DNA from: Galeopsis tetrahit
Lineage: Eukaryota; Streptophyta; Magnoliopsida; Lamiales; Lamiaceae
Assembly (NCBI GenBank): GCA_963675135.1
Contig: OY776130.1
Coordinates: 24,730,001-24,794,000, forward strand
Direction of reading: 5' to 3'
Length of the DNA: 64,000 bases
This document shows positions 45,976 to 59,400 of the stretch, piece after piece. Made by a program: the position numbers and the translations under genes. A model generated the notes under the pieces. It was not told where the DNA came from. It made no database searches and was given only the letters and a program-made list of their open reading frames with translations. Every line of letters begins with the position of its first letter. Position 1 is the stretch's first letter.

Positions 45976-47934
45976 ATGCGCATCTCTGCATTCAAGGGAA
46001 GAAATCACTCAACTATCAACCTCTTTTCTATCCCAAGTAAGTCTCACTCTCTTCTCTTCTTCTCTTCAAGCCCCTCTGCTGCTAAGCATTTGAATCATAA
46101 CCCTAATTCCCAAATTGACCAAGGAGTCATTCCGATATCTGATGCGATATTCAGAGATGGCAAGAAGACGGGCTCTTACACGCGCGGTGACTCCACATTC
46201 TACTCTCTTATCGAACACCACGCCAACGCCGGGGATTTCCGGGCCTTGGAGATTATTTTTGAACGAATGAAGCGCGAAAAGCGATCGTTTATTGAGAAGA
46301 ATTTCATATTAGTTTTCAGGGCTTATGGAAAAGCGCGTCTACACCTTAAAGCCGTTGAGTTGTTTGATCGAATGGTAGATGAGTATCACTGCGTGCAAAC
46401 TGTTAAATCCTTCAATTGCGTCCTTAATGTGATTATTCAGCAGGGATTATATCGCCATGCTTTGGAGTTTCATGACCATGTCATTAACGATAAGAAACAC
46501 ATTTCTCCCAATGGTTTAACGTTTAATTTAGTCATCAAAGCGCTGTGTAGGTTGGGACTGGTTAGTAGGGCAGTGAATGTGTTCAGGGAAATGCATATGT
46601 CAAATTGTAAGCCCGATGCATATACTTATTGCACTCTGATGGATGGGTTGTGCAAGGAGGGTATGATTGATGATGCTGTGGCTTTATTAGATGAGATGCA
46701 AATAGAAGGTTGCTTCCCAAATCCAGCAACATTTAATGTGTTGATCAATGGGTTATGCAGGAAGGGTGACTTAGCCCGGGCCTCAAGGCTGATTGACAAT
46801 ATGTTCTTGAAAGGTTGCATTCCAAATGAAGTTACTTACAACACTCTCATACACGGTTTATGCTTGAAAGGGAAGATAGATAAGGCGGTTAGTCTTTTGA
46901 GTCGTATGTTGTCAAATATGCTCAGCCCGAATGATGTTACTTATGGAACCATAATTAACGGGCTAGTTAAGGACGGAAGAGCTGTTGATGGTTTGCATTT
47001 GATGATGGCAATGGAGGAAAGAGGGTACAAAGCAAACGAGCATGCCTATTCATCTCTTATTAGTGGGCTGTTTAGAGAGGGAAAATCTGATGAGGCACTA
47101 AGGCTGTGGGGAAAGATGATGGAGAAGGGATGCAAGCCAAATACAGTTGTTTATAGTGCTCTTATAGATGGTCTGTGCAGAGAAGGAAAGCCCCATGAAG
47201 CTGAAGAGTATTTTCTCCAGATGATTAATGTAGGTTGCTTGCCGAATGCTTTCACTTACAGCTCCCTGATGAAGGGTTTCTTTGAGGTTGGAAACTGTGA
47301 TAAGGCAGTACATTTATGGAAAGAGATGGTTGAGAAGGATTTCATGGATAATAAGGTTTGTTATAGTGTTCTCATTCATGGTTTCTGTAAGAATGGAAAA
47401 TTGAAAGATGCACTTATGGTATGGAAGCATGTGCTGGCTAAAGGATTAACTGCTGATGTTGTGGCTTACAGTTCGATTATCCATGGTCTCTGCAATGCTG
47501 GATTAGTGAAACAGGGGTTGAGCTTGTTTAATGAGATGCTCTGTAAAGAGTCTAATTCGAAACCTGACGTTGTAACCTATAACATAATTATCAATGCTTT
47601 ATGCAGACAGGATAACATTTCCCATGCTATTGATATTTTAAATCACATGTTAAATCAAGGCTGCGATCCTGATTCTGTTACATGCACAATTTTCTTGTCA
47701 ACTTTGAGGGAAAAGCTTGATCCACCACAAGATGGTAGAGAATTTCTAGATGAGCTAGCTTTGAGGCTAGAGAAACGGCAAAGAATAATGGGTGCTGCTA
47801 ATATTATTGAAATTATGCTTCAAAGTTTTCTTCAGCCAAAAGCATCTACGTGGGATACGGTTATTCGAGGGGTCTGTAAACCAAAGAAAATTCTAGCAGT
47901 GATTGACAAATGTTGGGGTGAATTGTTCTTCTGA
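45976..47934 (+). CDS. P-class pentatricopeptide repeat protein, EMB1025-like (At4g20090)
   Basis: An intronless 652-residue ORF, as is usual for plant PPR genes. An N-terminal presequence rich in Ser, Arg and His with few acids (about residues 1-40, SLLFFSSSPSA) suggests import into mitochondria or plastids. From about residue 60 to 575 there are roughly fourteen 35-residue PPR motifs without E/DYW extensions; the clearest run from TFNLVIKALCRLG through VTYNTLIHGLCLKGK and VVYSALIDGLCREGK to VTYNIIINALC. A conserved tail follows (about 575-652, with ICKPKK-like and IDKCW phrases). It matches Arabidopsis At4g20090 (EMB1025) along its length, from memory. P-class PPR proteins bind organellar RNA base by base and stabilise, splice or help translate it; the target here is unknown. 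The gene looks intact. Confidence 0.93.
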   Translation: MRISAFKGRNHSTINLFSIPSKSHSLLFFSSSPSAAKHLNHNPNSQIDQGVIPISDAIFRDGKKTGSYTRGDSTFYSLIEHHANAGDFRALEIIFERMKREKRSFIEKNFILVFRAYGKARLHLKAVELFDRMVDEYHCVQTVKSFNCVLNVIIQQGLYRHALEFHDHVINDKKHISPNGLTFNLVIKALCRLGLVSRAVNVFREMHMSNCKPDAYTYCTLMDGLCKEGMIDDAVALLDEMQIEGCFPNPATFNVLINGLCRKGDLARASRLIDNMFLKGCIPNEVTYNTLIHGLCLKGKIDKAVSLLSRMLSNMLSPNDVTYGTIINGLVKDGRAVDGLHLMMAMEERGYKANEHAYSSLISGLFREGKSDEALRLWGKMMEKGCKPNTVVYSALIDGLCREGKPHEAEEYFLQMINVGCLPNAFTYSSLMKGFFEVGNCDKAVHLWKEMVEKDFMDNKVCYSVLIHGFCKNGKLKDALMVWKHVLAKGLTADVVAYSSIIHGLCNAGLVKQGLSLFNEMLCKESNSKPDVVTYNIIINALCRQDNISHAIDILNHMLNQGCDPDSVTCTIFLSTLREKLDPPQDGREFLDELALRLEKRQRIMGAANIIEIMLQSFLQPKASTWDTVIRGVCKPKKILAVIDKCWGELFF

Positions 47935-48459
47935 GTTGACCCGTGCAACTTATTTTGGTATGATTTTACACCTCCATTATACCAGTTAAACATGTTTTCC
48001 AGCTTTCTTGTGGCTTTCTTATTTGTGGCTTACTCTCTGGAAGATAGTGTAAATCGTACTATTTCTTGTTACTAAGATCTGAATTTTTGCCTGAAAAAAA
48101 ACGCTTTAATCCTGATTTTCTGTTTGCGTTTGCCTTTTAACATCATTGTACTGTGTATGCTCTTACATTGTGACATTTGTTTGTGGAGCCGGGCCTTCAT
48201 AAACTTCTCCAATTATGAATACTACAGCCATCATTAGCTAGGTCACCATTTTATTAAGTCATAACTTTGCACATTTATGTGCTGAATTGGTGGACAACAT
48301 AACAAACACGTGGGTTTTTAAATTGTCATCTGAAAGTACCAAAAAACCAATCAGGTTTAGTTATATTGGAGCAGAGTTAAGTATTTTAATGCTGGGTTTG
48401 AATTTACACTGTGCTGTTTGAAGCATGATGTGGTATCACTGTATCAGATAGTTTTCCTA
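47935..48459. other. 3' flank of the PPR gene
   Basis: 3' untranslated region and spacer; no further feature seen. Confidence 0.4.
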
Positions 48460-48871
48460 GGGCTCATTTGCTACCATGTGTGTGAGATAAGGTGAGATAA
48501 TGTAACAAGAGATTATTTAACATGTGATAGACTTCTATCGTGTTTGGTATTGTGCATTATTTAAGACATGATAAACTTATCTTGTGTTTGGTGTTGTGCA
48601 TTATTACATGGGATAACATGGCAAATGACAAATTTATCATGTTCATTCAAATTAATAAAGTAGAATGGTAGAATGCATGAGGTGTCAAATAATACCGTTT
48701 GAAGGGGGGTGGGGGTATGTAATACCTTTGAAAAAGGTTTTGTGGATATCGGGTTGAACATTAATACCGGGTCGACAATATTGTTCAACACGGAGACAAA
48801 CAACAGATAAACTGATAAAGGGGGATAAGACATGAATACCTGCCTTATCATCACCCCTAGCAAATGAGCCC
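48460..48871. mobile_element. 412-bp TIR MITE
   Basis: GGGCTCATTTGCTA at the left and TAGCAAATGAGCCC at the right, a 14-bp perfect terminal inverted repeat. Flanks CTA and TTA are compatible with a worn 3-bp duplication, so PIF/Harbinger is possible. No ORF. Confidence 0.8.
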
Positions 48872-51847
48872 TTACTATAATGCAGGAGGTCCAATCTGTC
48901 CGATGTCTGCATCTGTATGCCAAGTGCTATACAAAAATAAGAATTACAGTATATATATATATATTTTTTTTTTATCAATAATTATATTTTGAATTATGCC
49001 CAATGGAGCACAAAAGTTTGATGTCTGATAGTTTTCTTACCATAATACAATCTGTGGGATCAAATATTAGAAATTTATTTTATGTTTTCTATTTTCTTGT
49101 CCATGACCACATTTATTCACTTTGGTGGTTATTGTTATGGAAGGATAGATTTGGGTGGGAACATATGAATGAACGTAGAAGAATTGAACGAAGTTGGGAA
49201 ATGCATGGTCTTTTCACATAGGATGCCGAGCAGTAAGGAAGCAATTCCCAATTTCAATCTACATGAATAGTAGGGCTAGGATTGCAATTCAGTGGGAATG
49301 TATGCTTGGTATTTTTTTTTGATCAAGTTGAACTGTATGACATCTTATACAATCACTTTGATATTCAAATAGGGCACTATTTTTTGATGAGATAGTTTCA
49401 AATTTACACATCCTGGTTTTTCATGATAAATACTACAGTTTCTTCAAGGTATCTCAAAGGCAATGCTGCATCGAGCTTGGCGTTTCTGGAACAATAGCGT
49501 TGCAAAAGAGAGCTTGGTAGTAACTCCTTAGGTGGCTCCTTGGAGGATCGTACTGTTCAGGATTGTCTTTCCAGAATATTGCTATCAGGATGCAATCCTT
49601 CTACCATCTGGTATACGTCAGGTAAATCTACAAACAGGATACATATGCCTTTAAATATTTTCTTATTTCTATTATTATGGAATTGTCCCTAGGGGTAAAT
49701 TGTTATATTATCGATTTGCCTTAAATATATTTTTTAAACAGAAATTACCTCGTTTTTATCTTGGGATATTTCATATTTGTCATCTGTTTTTTGTCTTCTG
49801 GATGACGAATATAAATCGGATAAAATTTCAAGGATTGTAGATATATATATACCAGTTTGTGCATTAAACCCTTGCATATCCATTCACAGAAGCAATTGTT
49901 TGGATAGCTAATTCATATATATTTCCTTAAATATTTTTTGTTGTTGTTGACAATATTGCAAATGGTGATCGATCAGGGCTTTTGTGGATGATGATATACA
50001 AAACAAGGAGTGAAATGGACTAGCGGTTCATATTGTGGTAATGGAGCAAGGACCTCCTCCGGAACTACAAATGTGTTCGAAAGAATGACACATTCTCAAA
50101 GAAAACCATATGTCAATCATTACATGCAAAACCTTTGTGAGAAGTGAATGTGCACTTAACTGATTGGGCACAAAGTTTTTGACATTCAGGTGGAGGTAGA
50201 AGCACGAAATGATTTGTACTCGGAGTGTTTTTCGTGTTATCGGAAGTATGTACTCTCATAGCAAATAGCCTGCATAGGAGGAGTATCTGTATAGGGACAG
50301 AAACGATTCCTCTTATCTGCAAAAATTCCCTAAACTCTGTACACATCATTCATAAGTCTCTAGATGTAGCAAACTTGTTAAACATGGAAAACACTTCACT
50401 TTTGTTTCTAAAATATAAATCCAAGTGAATTAATCTGTAATATGTAATGTACTACCATTCACAATCTGCATATCTTTGGTGCCTTTATATGGCTTAATAT
50501 GAGTTAGATTTTCAATATAAGATGCATCCGAGTCAAGGCTGAGTAACTTTAGTAGACCTACTAGATGATTCCAGTTTTTTAGATTATGCAACCTTCTATT
50601 TATAGACTTCAAAGACTAACTACATCCAACCACATATCTCATGGAACGATCGAGAAAAGAATAACCTCCTATAGTGAACGTTAACGGTTCACCACAAGCG
50701 CACTTCTAGATGAAATAAAATTCTTTTAAACACGACATCGAGACCAAAGCCATGCCGTTTCTTTAGAATGTAATGCCAAAATTAGATTAAAGTTGATTTT
50801 AAAAATTAGGTTTTGGATTTTAAGATCCTTAACCCCTTTAATTCGGGATTTAAAAATCGGTTTTCAAAATACACTCAAAATTATCTCTATTAAACATATT
50901 GATTTGACATAAAATTATATCTATATAATATCACTCCAATCATTATAATTTTTCTCAACAATAATATAATAATACATTACATTCAATCATTACACAATGA
51001 ACAATCAGTATAACGTCACCAAACAATAATATAATTTCATTCAATCTTACACATTGATTTGACATGAAGTTAAAATATTACACTATTTCAAAACTCAAAA
51101 GAAACACACATATTACTATTCATCAGGATTTAAAAAATTCAGGATTTCAAAAACCGATTTTCAAAATCACTCAAAGGCCAAATAAACATCACCTGAAGGT
51201 AAGAATTGTGCAAATTTTGAGTTTCCTAATTTTTTTTTGTAAATAATTAAAAAGACACTTTTTAAGTAAAAAGTACTAATATACATGAATTCACTATCCA
51301 AACAATTACTTCTGCCAATGGATATATACATGATTTTATGTAAAGGCTTAGTTGTAAATTGATATACTTTAAAATATTTTATATTAGTAACCTAATATTT
51401 TTAAGTGAAACAATTAATCCCTTGTGGGAATTGTACAATGCCCATGGACACATTAGAATTTTTACCAGGATAAACAAGGAATTGTGGCTACTTTCCAATC
51501 AATGATTATATATTTTTTCAGCTCAACATTAGAGATACAAATGCAACCACTTTTCATTTGGTTATATTCAGTCCAAAAGTTAATGTTTATAGAGTAATAA
51601 GTTGAAGTCAAAATCGACACAAATTACTCGGTACAATTTTCAATAGAAAAATATTATCAGTAATAAAGTGTACTATCATTTCAAACCTTTTTTTTTTTTT
51701 TAAAAGTGACACTTTACACAAATAAATTGCACTTCTCCGTCTATTGTCGCCCTTGATTCAATTGAACATTTTTTAAAATGAAAATAAAACAGTTTCTTTC
51801 ATTTAAACTATCGCCACCAATTATCTTAATATTACATCTAATGTCAT

Positions 51848-51891
<44 letters not shown>

Positions 51892-52054
51892 CCTAATCAC
51901 TTTAATTGACCATCATACCCTCATAAAAAAATAACATTATATCTTTTAATACTAATAAATAACTTACATATTAAAAACGGTGTCAAAAAAAAAAGTTCAA
52001 TGAAGTCAGAGGTGGAGAGAATATAACTTTTTATAAAATGTATCTAAAAATTTA
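48872..52054. other. Long spacer without supported genes
   Basis: An (AT)n stretch lies near 48951-48963 and another at 51855-51887. Around 50800-51190, inverted similar blocks (AAATCGGTTTTCAAAATAC at 50854 and its complement near 51150) suggest another worn MITE. 49440-49620 has less biased composition but no recognisable product. Confidence 0.45.
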
Positions 52055-52379
52055 CTCCCTGCATCCCCAGTTAAGTTTACCCATTTACTCTTTGCAAAAG
52101 TTTAAAAGAATATACTCCCTCGATCTATTTTTATAATTCTTAATTGATTTAAATACAATTTTTAAGAAAAATTAACTATTTATAGTAAAAAGTAAAAATT
52201 TGAGAGTGAAGATAAAATATAAATAAAATAGTGTGCAAGTAGTAATTTATGTTTAGAAAATGAAAACTATAAAAATACACAAATAAAAATGGAGAATGAG
52301 TAATTATAAAAATAGACAAAGAGAGTATTATTTAATGTGGTAGAGAGAGAGGTAGAAAAAAAAAATGTAGAAAGAAATA
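52055..52379. mobile_element. Stowaway fragment interrupted by a second Stowaway (52115-52325)
   Basis: The outer left end CTCCCTGCATCCCCAGTTAAG matches 27071 onward. The inner element, 52115-52325, has ends CTCCCTCGATCTATTTTTAT and ATAAAAATAGACAAAGAGAG with TA on both sides. After it the outer sequence resumes (ATTTAATGTGG, as at 27138). The outer right end is not found before the next MITE. Confidence 0.75.
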
Positions 52380-52625
52380 CTCCCTCCTTACTAACCCATA
52401 ACTTGGAAATTATTCTTTATCCATAAAATGTAGTCTCATACCCTTTATGAAAACTATCACCCTTCAACCATCACTTAATTACTCAAATTGTCATCAACTT
52501 TATTCACAAACAATCACTTTATTTACAATGGACCCTACAATACCCTTACTTTATCTACTTTATCTACCATTTTTTTAAAACACGTGTCCCACTACAATGG
52601 GACTACATTTCATAGACGGATGGAG
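52380..52625. mobile_element. Stowaway MITE (246 bp)
   Basis: CTCCCTCCTTACTAACCC at the left, TTTCATAGACGGATGGAG at the right, TA flanks. Terminal repeats are partly decayed. Confidence 0.7.
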
Positions 52626-52838
52626 TATTATACAAGATAAAAATGAGAGTAGTAAAAACTTTTTAACTTTATAATTAATAAATTTAATTTTTAGTGTAAA
52701 TAATGACATTTGAAGTGATATTGTGTTGTTTTGAGAAAATAGTTAAAATGCCCTTTGAAATTTTAATTGGTATTTTAAATATGAATCATTAATTAAAGTG
52801 AATATAATTTTATGGCAGAAATCTGAAAAAATAAATTA

Positions 52839-53120
52839 CTCATTTCGTTCCATACTTAATGACCCATTTTATCATTTTGAGTGTCACTTACTTGATGACA
52901 CATTACCTAAAATAGCAAAAACATTTTAAAACAATTTTCTTAAAACATTACAATATTACAACAAATGTCACTATTTTATTACACTAAAACGTAACTTACT
53001 ATTTATAAAGTTAAAAAGTCTTTACTACCCTCACTTTATCTTACATGATACTTATAAATAATTCATTCATTAAAATCTGTGCCCAATTAGTTCGGGTCAT
53101 CAAGTATGAGACGAAGGGAG
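52839..53120. mobile_element. Stowaway-like MITE (282 bp)
   Basis: CTCATTTCGTTCCATACTTA at the left, complement CATCAAGTATGAGACGAAGG with GAG at the right, TA flanks at 52837-52838 and 53121-53122. Confidence 0.75.
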
Positions 53121-53447
53121 TATAGTTTAGTACAAAATCCAACTGCATGAAACTAAGAAAACCACCAAAGCACTTTGTCCATAGTAAATTAATCACAGTT
53201 CTGATTGGAATAATTCTGAATTTCTGATCATAAAAGTCAAAGAAATAATTAACTAAAATCTATGCTCCCAAATGGCTATCTTTATTCCTGCTATCTTTTC
53301 CAGAGAATACAACATTAACTTGAAAGAACTGATACAAAATTACGATAGGTCGATAAACATGCCATCAAAAGTATCAAATAAATAGATAATGGTCTCCGAT
53401 CCACAAGAACCTTTTGATAGCTGTGTACTCGGAATCAAGCATCGAAC

Positions 53448-56400
53448 CTAAAAAGCCATCCGACCAGCAAGCCTGCTCTCTGATATCCGTCTGTCAATTG
53501 CTGCATCAATCGAGCTCATCTGGAAAAAAAAAGTCCCACTCACCGAATATTAGAACAGCAAAAACAAAACAAAAAAACAGAAAAAAAAAGAGAAAAAAAA
53601 AAAAAAAATCAACTGAACATCTTACAACCAATCACAGTGGATACCTGGACCATTTGAATTCACGTTCGGTCTTAAAAAAATATTGCATGATCACACAAAT
53701 TGGGCAAAAATCAGATGGGTAGTTGTCCCAAATGCCTCGTGGGAAGAAATTTTTAAGTGGAAAAAAAATTAAATTTCCAGAAAGTAAATACATACACTCG
53801 GTTCTTAACCTTGTATGATGCTATGGTGGAGGCTCCTGGAGCATGATTTGCACAGTGCTAGTCAGAGTTAAATTACTAGTTATGAGCAATTATAATGTAA
53901 ATACCTACTTGACACCTTTGTTGACCACAAAAATCGTGGGATTGCTTGCCATCCGGAGAATGTCCAGGGAGGATATAACAGTCAATCACATCAATGGGGT
54001 GGAAAAGTAACAGTATATGTGATCAAATTGCTAAGTGTAAATGTTTTTTTAATCCCTCAACTTTTTGGACTTTGAAATTTGTCTTTTGAGTATACCAAAT
54101 TCAACTTTTTCATCCTTTTAGCCAGTTATAAGGAAGAAAAAGTTGAATTTTGTTAACTTGTTATAGCCGATAAAAGGACGAAAGTTGAATTGGTAAATTT
54201 AAGGAACTATTTCAAAGTTGAAAAGTTAGCAGGCAAAAAAAATGTTTACACAATTGTTAAAGGTATTTTTCTTTGTGTTCATTAGATTTAGGAAGAGTAA
54301 ATTAAAGCATACAGTGAAGTACCTTTATAGATACAAAAGAATGAGCATACAAAGGAATTTGAAAACAGCAAGAAAAGTTAGCCACCAGGATAGTTGATCA
54401 ACTCAACCTAATATCGATATGAAAAGAAACTAGTGATGGGCTATTGTGACTTACCTGGCTATTCTCGTCATGCACCTGATACTTCAACAATGACATTCTT
54501 CTTTCCTCCTACAAAATTTGAATATCACAGTAAGGGTATGTTTGTTTCTGGTGTGGCACCCCACATTTGTTTTTTCAAATTCAGATCCAAATTTGTCAAA
54601 CACGATTTTGGTATAGAATTTCAAATCCTATAAAAAATTCTGCCCCTATAATTCCTATAATGCACATATTTTTCTTTTTTCAATACACAATCAATCACCT
54701 ATCATCCACTTTTTATTTAATTATTATCTACCCAACTAATACTCTCTCATCCTTTTCCAAAATGGTGTTCCTAATTATTTGTCACTTTGCTAATATCAAC
54801 AAAAAATTATCTCATTTTTTTCTAATACACCTTTCACTATAAAATATAAATACAATATATATATACTCGATTTAAAATCTAATATAATCAATAAACAAAC
54901 ACACCATTATTGTGATAGTTCGAGACAGATGAAAAGCAATAAAAAGCATTTGAAAGACAAATTTTAGAGAAGAGAAGACTACTGACCATAGACATAGCCT
55001 CATCATCCCACACTAAGTAGACCTCATTTGTTGCAGGGTTAGTAGCAGGAGCCTTGTTTGCAATTACTGGAGGAGGTCCAATTGAAGGACCGCCAGTATT
55101 TGGGCCAGATGAATAAGAGTGTGAATTTGTAGGTGCTGCAGCATTTAACAATTGGGAAAGGCAAGCATTCAGATATAATATCCAAATCTACTTGAAAAAA
55201 AAAAGATAATTGTATTTAATTCATTCATTATACATGCACACATCAGAATGAGGCAACAGAAACATCAACTGAGCATCACACATGTTTCCGGTATCAGGAG
55301 ATGTAATTTTCCCAAGTCCGGACAACAGATATGTATCAAGATTGCTTGTTTCGTAGTTAAAAGAAACTTAATTGATTAACAAAATAAACTCCATTGATGA
55401 GTCTTTTTTTTTTTTTTTTGATAAGAAACTTATACTTTTATTGCATGCATAGGGATGAGAAGTCCCTATTGTGATTACATATTCAGTTACAAGGCATAGG
55501 TCCAATTCCTAGACACCTCAGAAATAAGATTACCCCTAAAAGCTTTATGACTAAGAGACCATAAGGCCACTTTATACTTAATTCTATCCCATATCTCATC
55601 AATCGGTTCATTTCCATCCTCAAAAATACGTCTATTCCTCTCACCCCAGATAAACCACATTACTACTGATACAGCAACCCTCCCTAGTATTTTTCCTTTT
55701 TTGCTAATAGTGCCCCCATTGATGAGTCTTACTACTAACTATATTACATCAACAAAATTGTCACAAGAGTAAGCCAATAAATATATCCTATATAAACCTC
55801 AATAGCATATCAAGACATGTTCTTTATGGTACAAGACCTACGGTTGTATTGTAAATATAATGCATTAACATTATAATCAGTTGATGTGTCTTACAACTAG
55901 CTATAGTACATCATCAAAATTGTCGTAAATATTAAACCAATAAATATATCCTATATAACCCGGTTGTAAAATTATTGCATTATCAATATAATTTATTGAT
56001 GCATGTTACAGCTAACTGTATTACATCATCAAAATTTTCATAAATAGTAAATCAATAAATAATTAAATATATCCTATATAAACCTCAATAACACATAAAG
56101 ACATGTTCTACATGGCACAAGACCTCCAGTCGAATATTCTATTCCTAGCTAACAAAAACTTGAAAGTAGAATTTCAAGACTTCATAAATTTTCCCCGCAA
56201 AGAGATAATAATAACAATATTATAATAATATGAAGCAAACTTTTTCCACTATATTAGGTTAAAGTCTTATTCCACTTTGAACAAGACCGAAACCAAATGA
56301 CCAAACATACTTATCCAAATCAGAAAATGAGAAAAAGATAACAGATAAGAAAAAAAAAAAATACATAGCAATGCAAACACAAACCTGGAATTCCAGGGTT

Positions 56401-59400
56401 GTAATAGCTATTAAATGGCAAAGTGCTACCACCAAACTGAGGCTCTACATTCTTTATTTCTGAAGAGGAGCTTATTGGAGCAGAAAATGGTGAACCTTGA
56501 ACAGAAATACCATTGTTAGGAACAACAGGAAACAAAGGTTGAGATACAGTAACTGTAGGCGTAGCTGTAGACGTCCCCGGTGGTTGAAGCACAGGAGGTG
56601 TTGCAGGTGAGCCGGGCAGTCTTACATTCTGCACAGGAAACAAAGGCTGTTGAGGCAACCCCACTGCTGGAACTGAAACAGGCTGGGGTGGGTACCCACC
56701 CCAAAGTTGTGGGCGAGGCCAACCACCAGGAGGCACAGGTAATCGAGGATTATAACTGCATCATATTGATAAGAAATAAGACATATTGCAAGCATGAAGA
56801 GGCATTTTTAATGAAAAGGTACATCTAGTCCCCTAAAATATTATTCTAAGTAAACACTTTTAAGTATTTTTTGGTGCATCCAGACCCCTCAAATAATCAT
56901 TTCCATTGATTCAAATAACATAATAATTTTTTACGTACAAATATTATGCCAAAAAAAAAACACATAAATAGTAGATCATAATTTTCATTTTTATCGGAAA
57001 CATACAATTTTTTAAAAAAATAAACACATTCATTTATAATAAGAAACATTAAATTAATAAAATAAATAAATAAAGCAACTATGGTTGTCTAACAAATAAG
57101 AAAGTTTACATTTACTTTTGAATAATAGAAATATTTAGTTTTAAAAGGGTAAAAAGTTTATTTGCATCAATAACATACTTCAAGCGAATATTTGTTCAAT
57201 TCGAAAAAGTTAGGCTGATTTGCACCAAAAAGTACATTAGGAACTTACTCAAACCTGAGGTAATGGGCCTGGATGTACCTTATCCCTTTTAATTACCTTA
57301 AACCTTTCAGATATACAAGATTATTTGGCCTATTTTTGCTAAATATTATTTCTAAATTCCAAAGTTGCTTATAAACATCGTATAATTGAATAGTTGCACA
57401 GGAACCTACAGTGGAGGCATTGGTGCAAAAGTAAGCTGGCCAGGATACCCAACACCTGTTGATCCTGGAATCACACCACCAACGATTTGGGATGACGGAA
57501 TATCAACTTTGGCTGCTTTTGAAGGAGCCTCTTCGTCTGCAATATATACATATAAAACGTTATTAATCCCAAAACATTACCAAGGAATATGGGAGACAGA
57601 ATCTCTCACACAAATCACATAAATATATTAATGCAAAACACATCTTCAGTTTCAAAATTCAAAGTTTTAAAATCAATTACAAACTCAGGACTGAAGACTA
57701 AAGGATTATGCATATTCCCAATTTCATCTTCAAGATATAGAATTCTTCATTCAATCTATCCTGATGTTTAATTCCACACACACCCACTTTCCCCAAAACG
57801 AAAGAGAAAAAAATAAAAAAACAAAGCATTCAAACCAAACCACCAATACCCCTCACCTACCCTCCCCCACAACAAATTAAGACAAAAAAAGAGATAGATT
57901 GGTTTCAGGTTTATTATTACGTTTCTATTTTATTTCACATCTCCTTTACACAATGATGAGCCCATAAAATGAAAAACTGAACCTACAGGGCACCTCCACA
58001 GTGTGATTGCCAAATGCAAGAAGGAATATAAAAGTGTGGCTCCAGAGTCTGGACCTCCCAATATTGGTCACTAAGCAGTGAGTTCAGTTAAACAATAGAT
58101 GTGTTTAGCAGTTGAAGGTTAAAAAGAGATTGTGTCTAATGTGATGCTACAATATTCTATTTACGAGAGAGATATAATATGATCTCCAAATCATTTGAAT
58201 AGGATGGGGAAGGATATAAGCACGCCTATGCGTGTTACATCCCCTGTTTCTCAGGGCTCATGCAGATTGAGGAAGTCCTACCAACTGAAGCTCTTGGGAA
58301 AACCATAGGAAAAAAGGAATCAAGGTAACCTCACTTATTTAGTTCATAACCAACATAAAATTCTGTGACAAAGGGCTGAAAAATAGCTATGGCCATAGTT
58401 GTTAGAGGCGAACAGAGGCGCAAGGAGCCTTCACCTCTTGAACATGGGCAAAAAACAATTTTTAAGGGAAAAAAGGTACTGGAGAATCTTATCTAAGTAA
58501 ATATTTGTAACATCTGTTGCTATGGGAAGGAGATATACACTAATCTAAATCAAGATGTGTCAAATATCTTGCTATCAGAAGGAGATACAGAGTTAAAAAC
58601 ACAGCCAAAGTCATAAATGATTAAATGGGCAGCAACAGAGATAACATTCTCACAAAAAAGGGGGAAACAAACATTGCATCGAGCAAAAGCAGGGGCAGCA
58701 GTGCTGTTTCTAGGTTTCTTCCTTTTTTAACATGTTTCCGTTAAACCCAAAGCCCAAATTTAGTGGCATTTCTTGTTTATGATTCTGTTACTGTTTTCTT
58801 TAGAGATCTTTTTGGTCAAAACATGTTTAATAACTCAAAAATCATACACAACATGCTTAATGCTTTGGGGTGAGGAGATCTGGAAAGTAAAGAGGCACGC
58901 CTCGGGCTCATCAGAAAAACACAAGAAAGCACAGATGCACACACCTCACAAACTTTGCCCATGGGGCCCGAGTGGGGCCTTTAACAACTATTGCTGTGAC
59001 AGAAATAAAACCAGCATTGGTAACTACTTTAAGGTGCCGGAATATATGGTTCCTTTTGTCATCAATTTAACCCACGGTAGTTTATAATTCATCACAATTG
59101 GCTTCACTTTGTTTGGTACAACAACAAGATACATAGTGCTGCTGCCACCATAACCAACCCCAAGAAACATACTCCCTCCGTCCCAGGAAAGCATGGAGAT
59201 TAAAAATATGATAGAGGTGATGTGATTGAGAGGGAGAAAGAGTATAATGAAATGTGAGAGAGAGTGATTTGCTAAAAAAAAAGAATTAGAAGCTTTTATT
59301 GGAACCCCACGAAAAATGGAAGTTGGACCGGGAAGGAGGGAGTATAATATAAGCATTCAATTAAAACTCAACCAGACTAATACACCAAACAATATACATG

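Noticed and set aside
45402..45991. Overlapping minus-strand frames upstream of the PPR gene
   Set aside because: No recognisable protein, no splice support; they lie in the PPR promoter region.
49003..49221. A 72-codon frame right of the PPR gene
   Set aside because: No family, no context, no conserved composition; probably chance.
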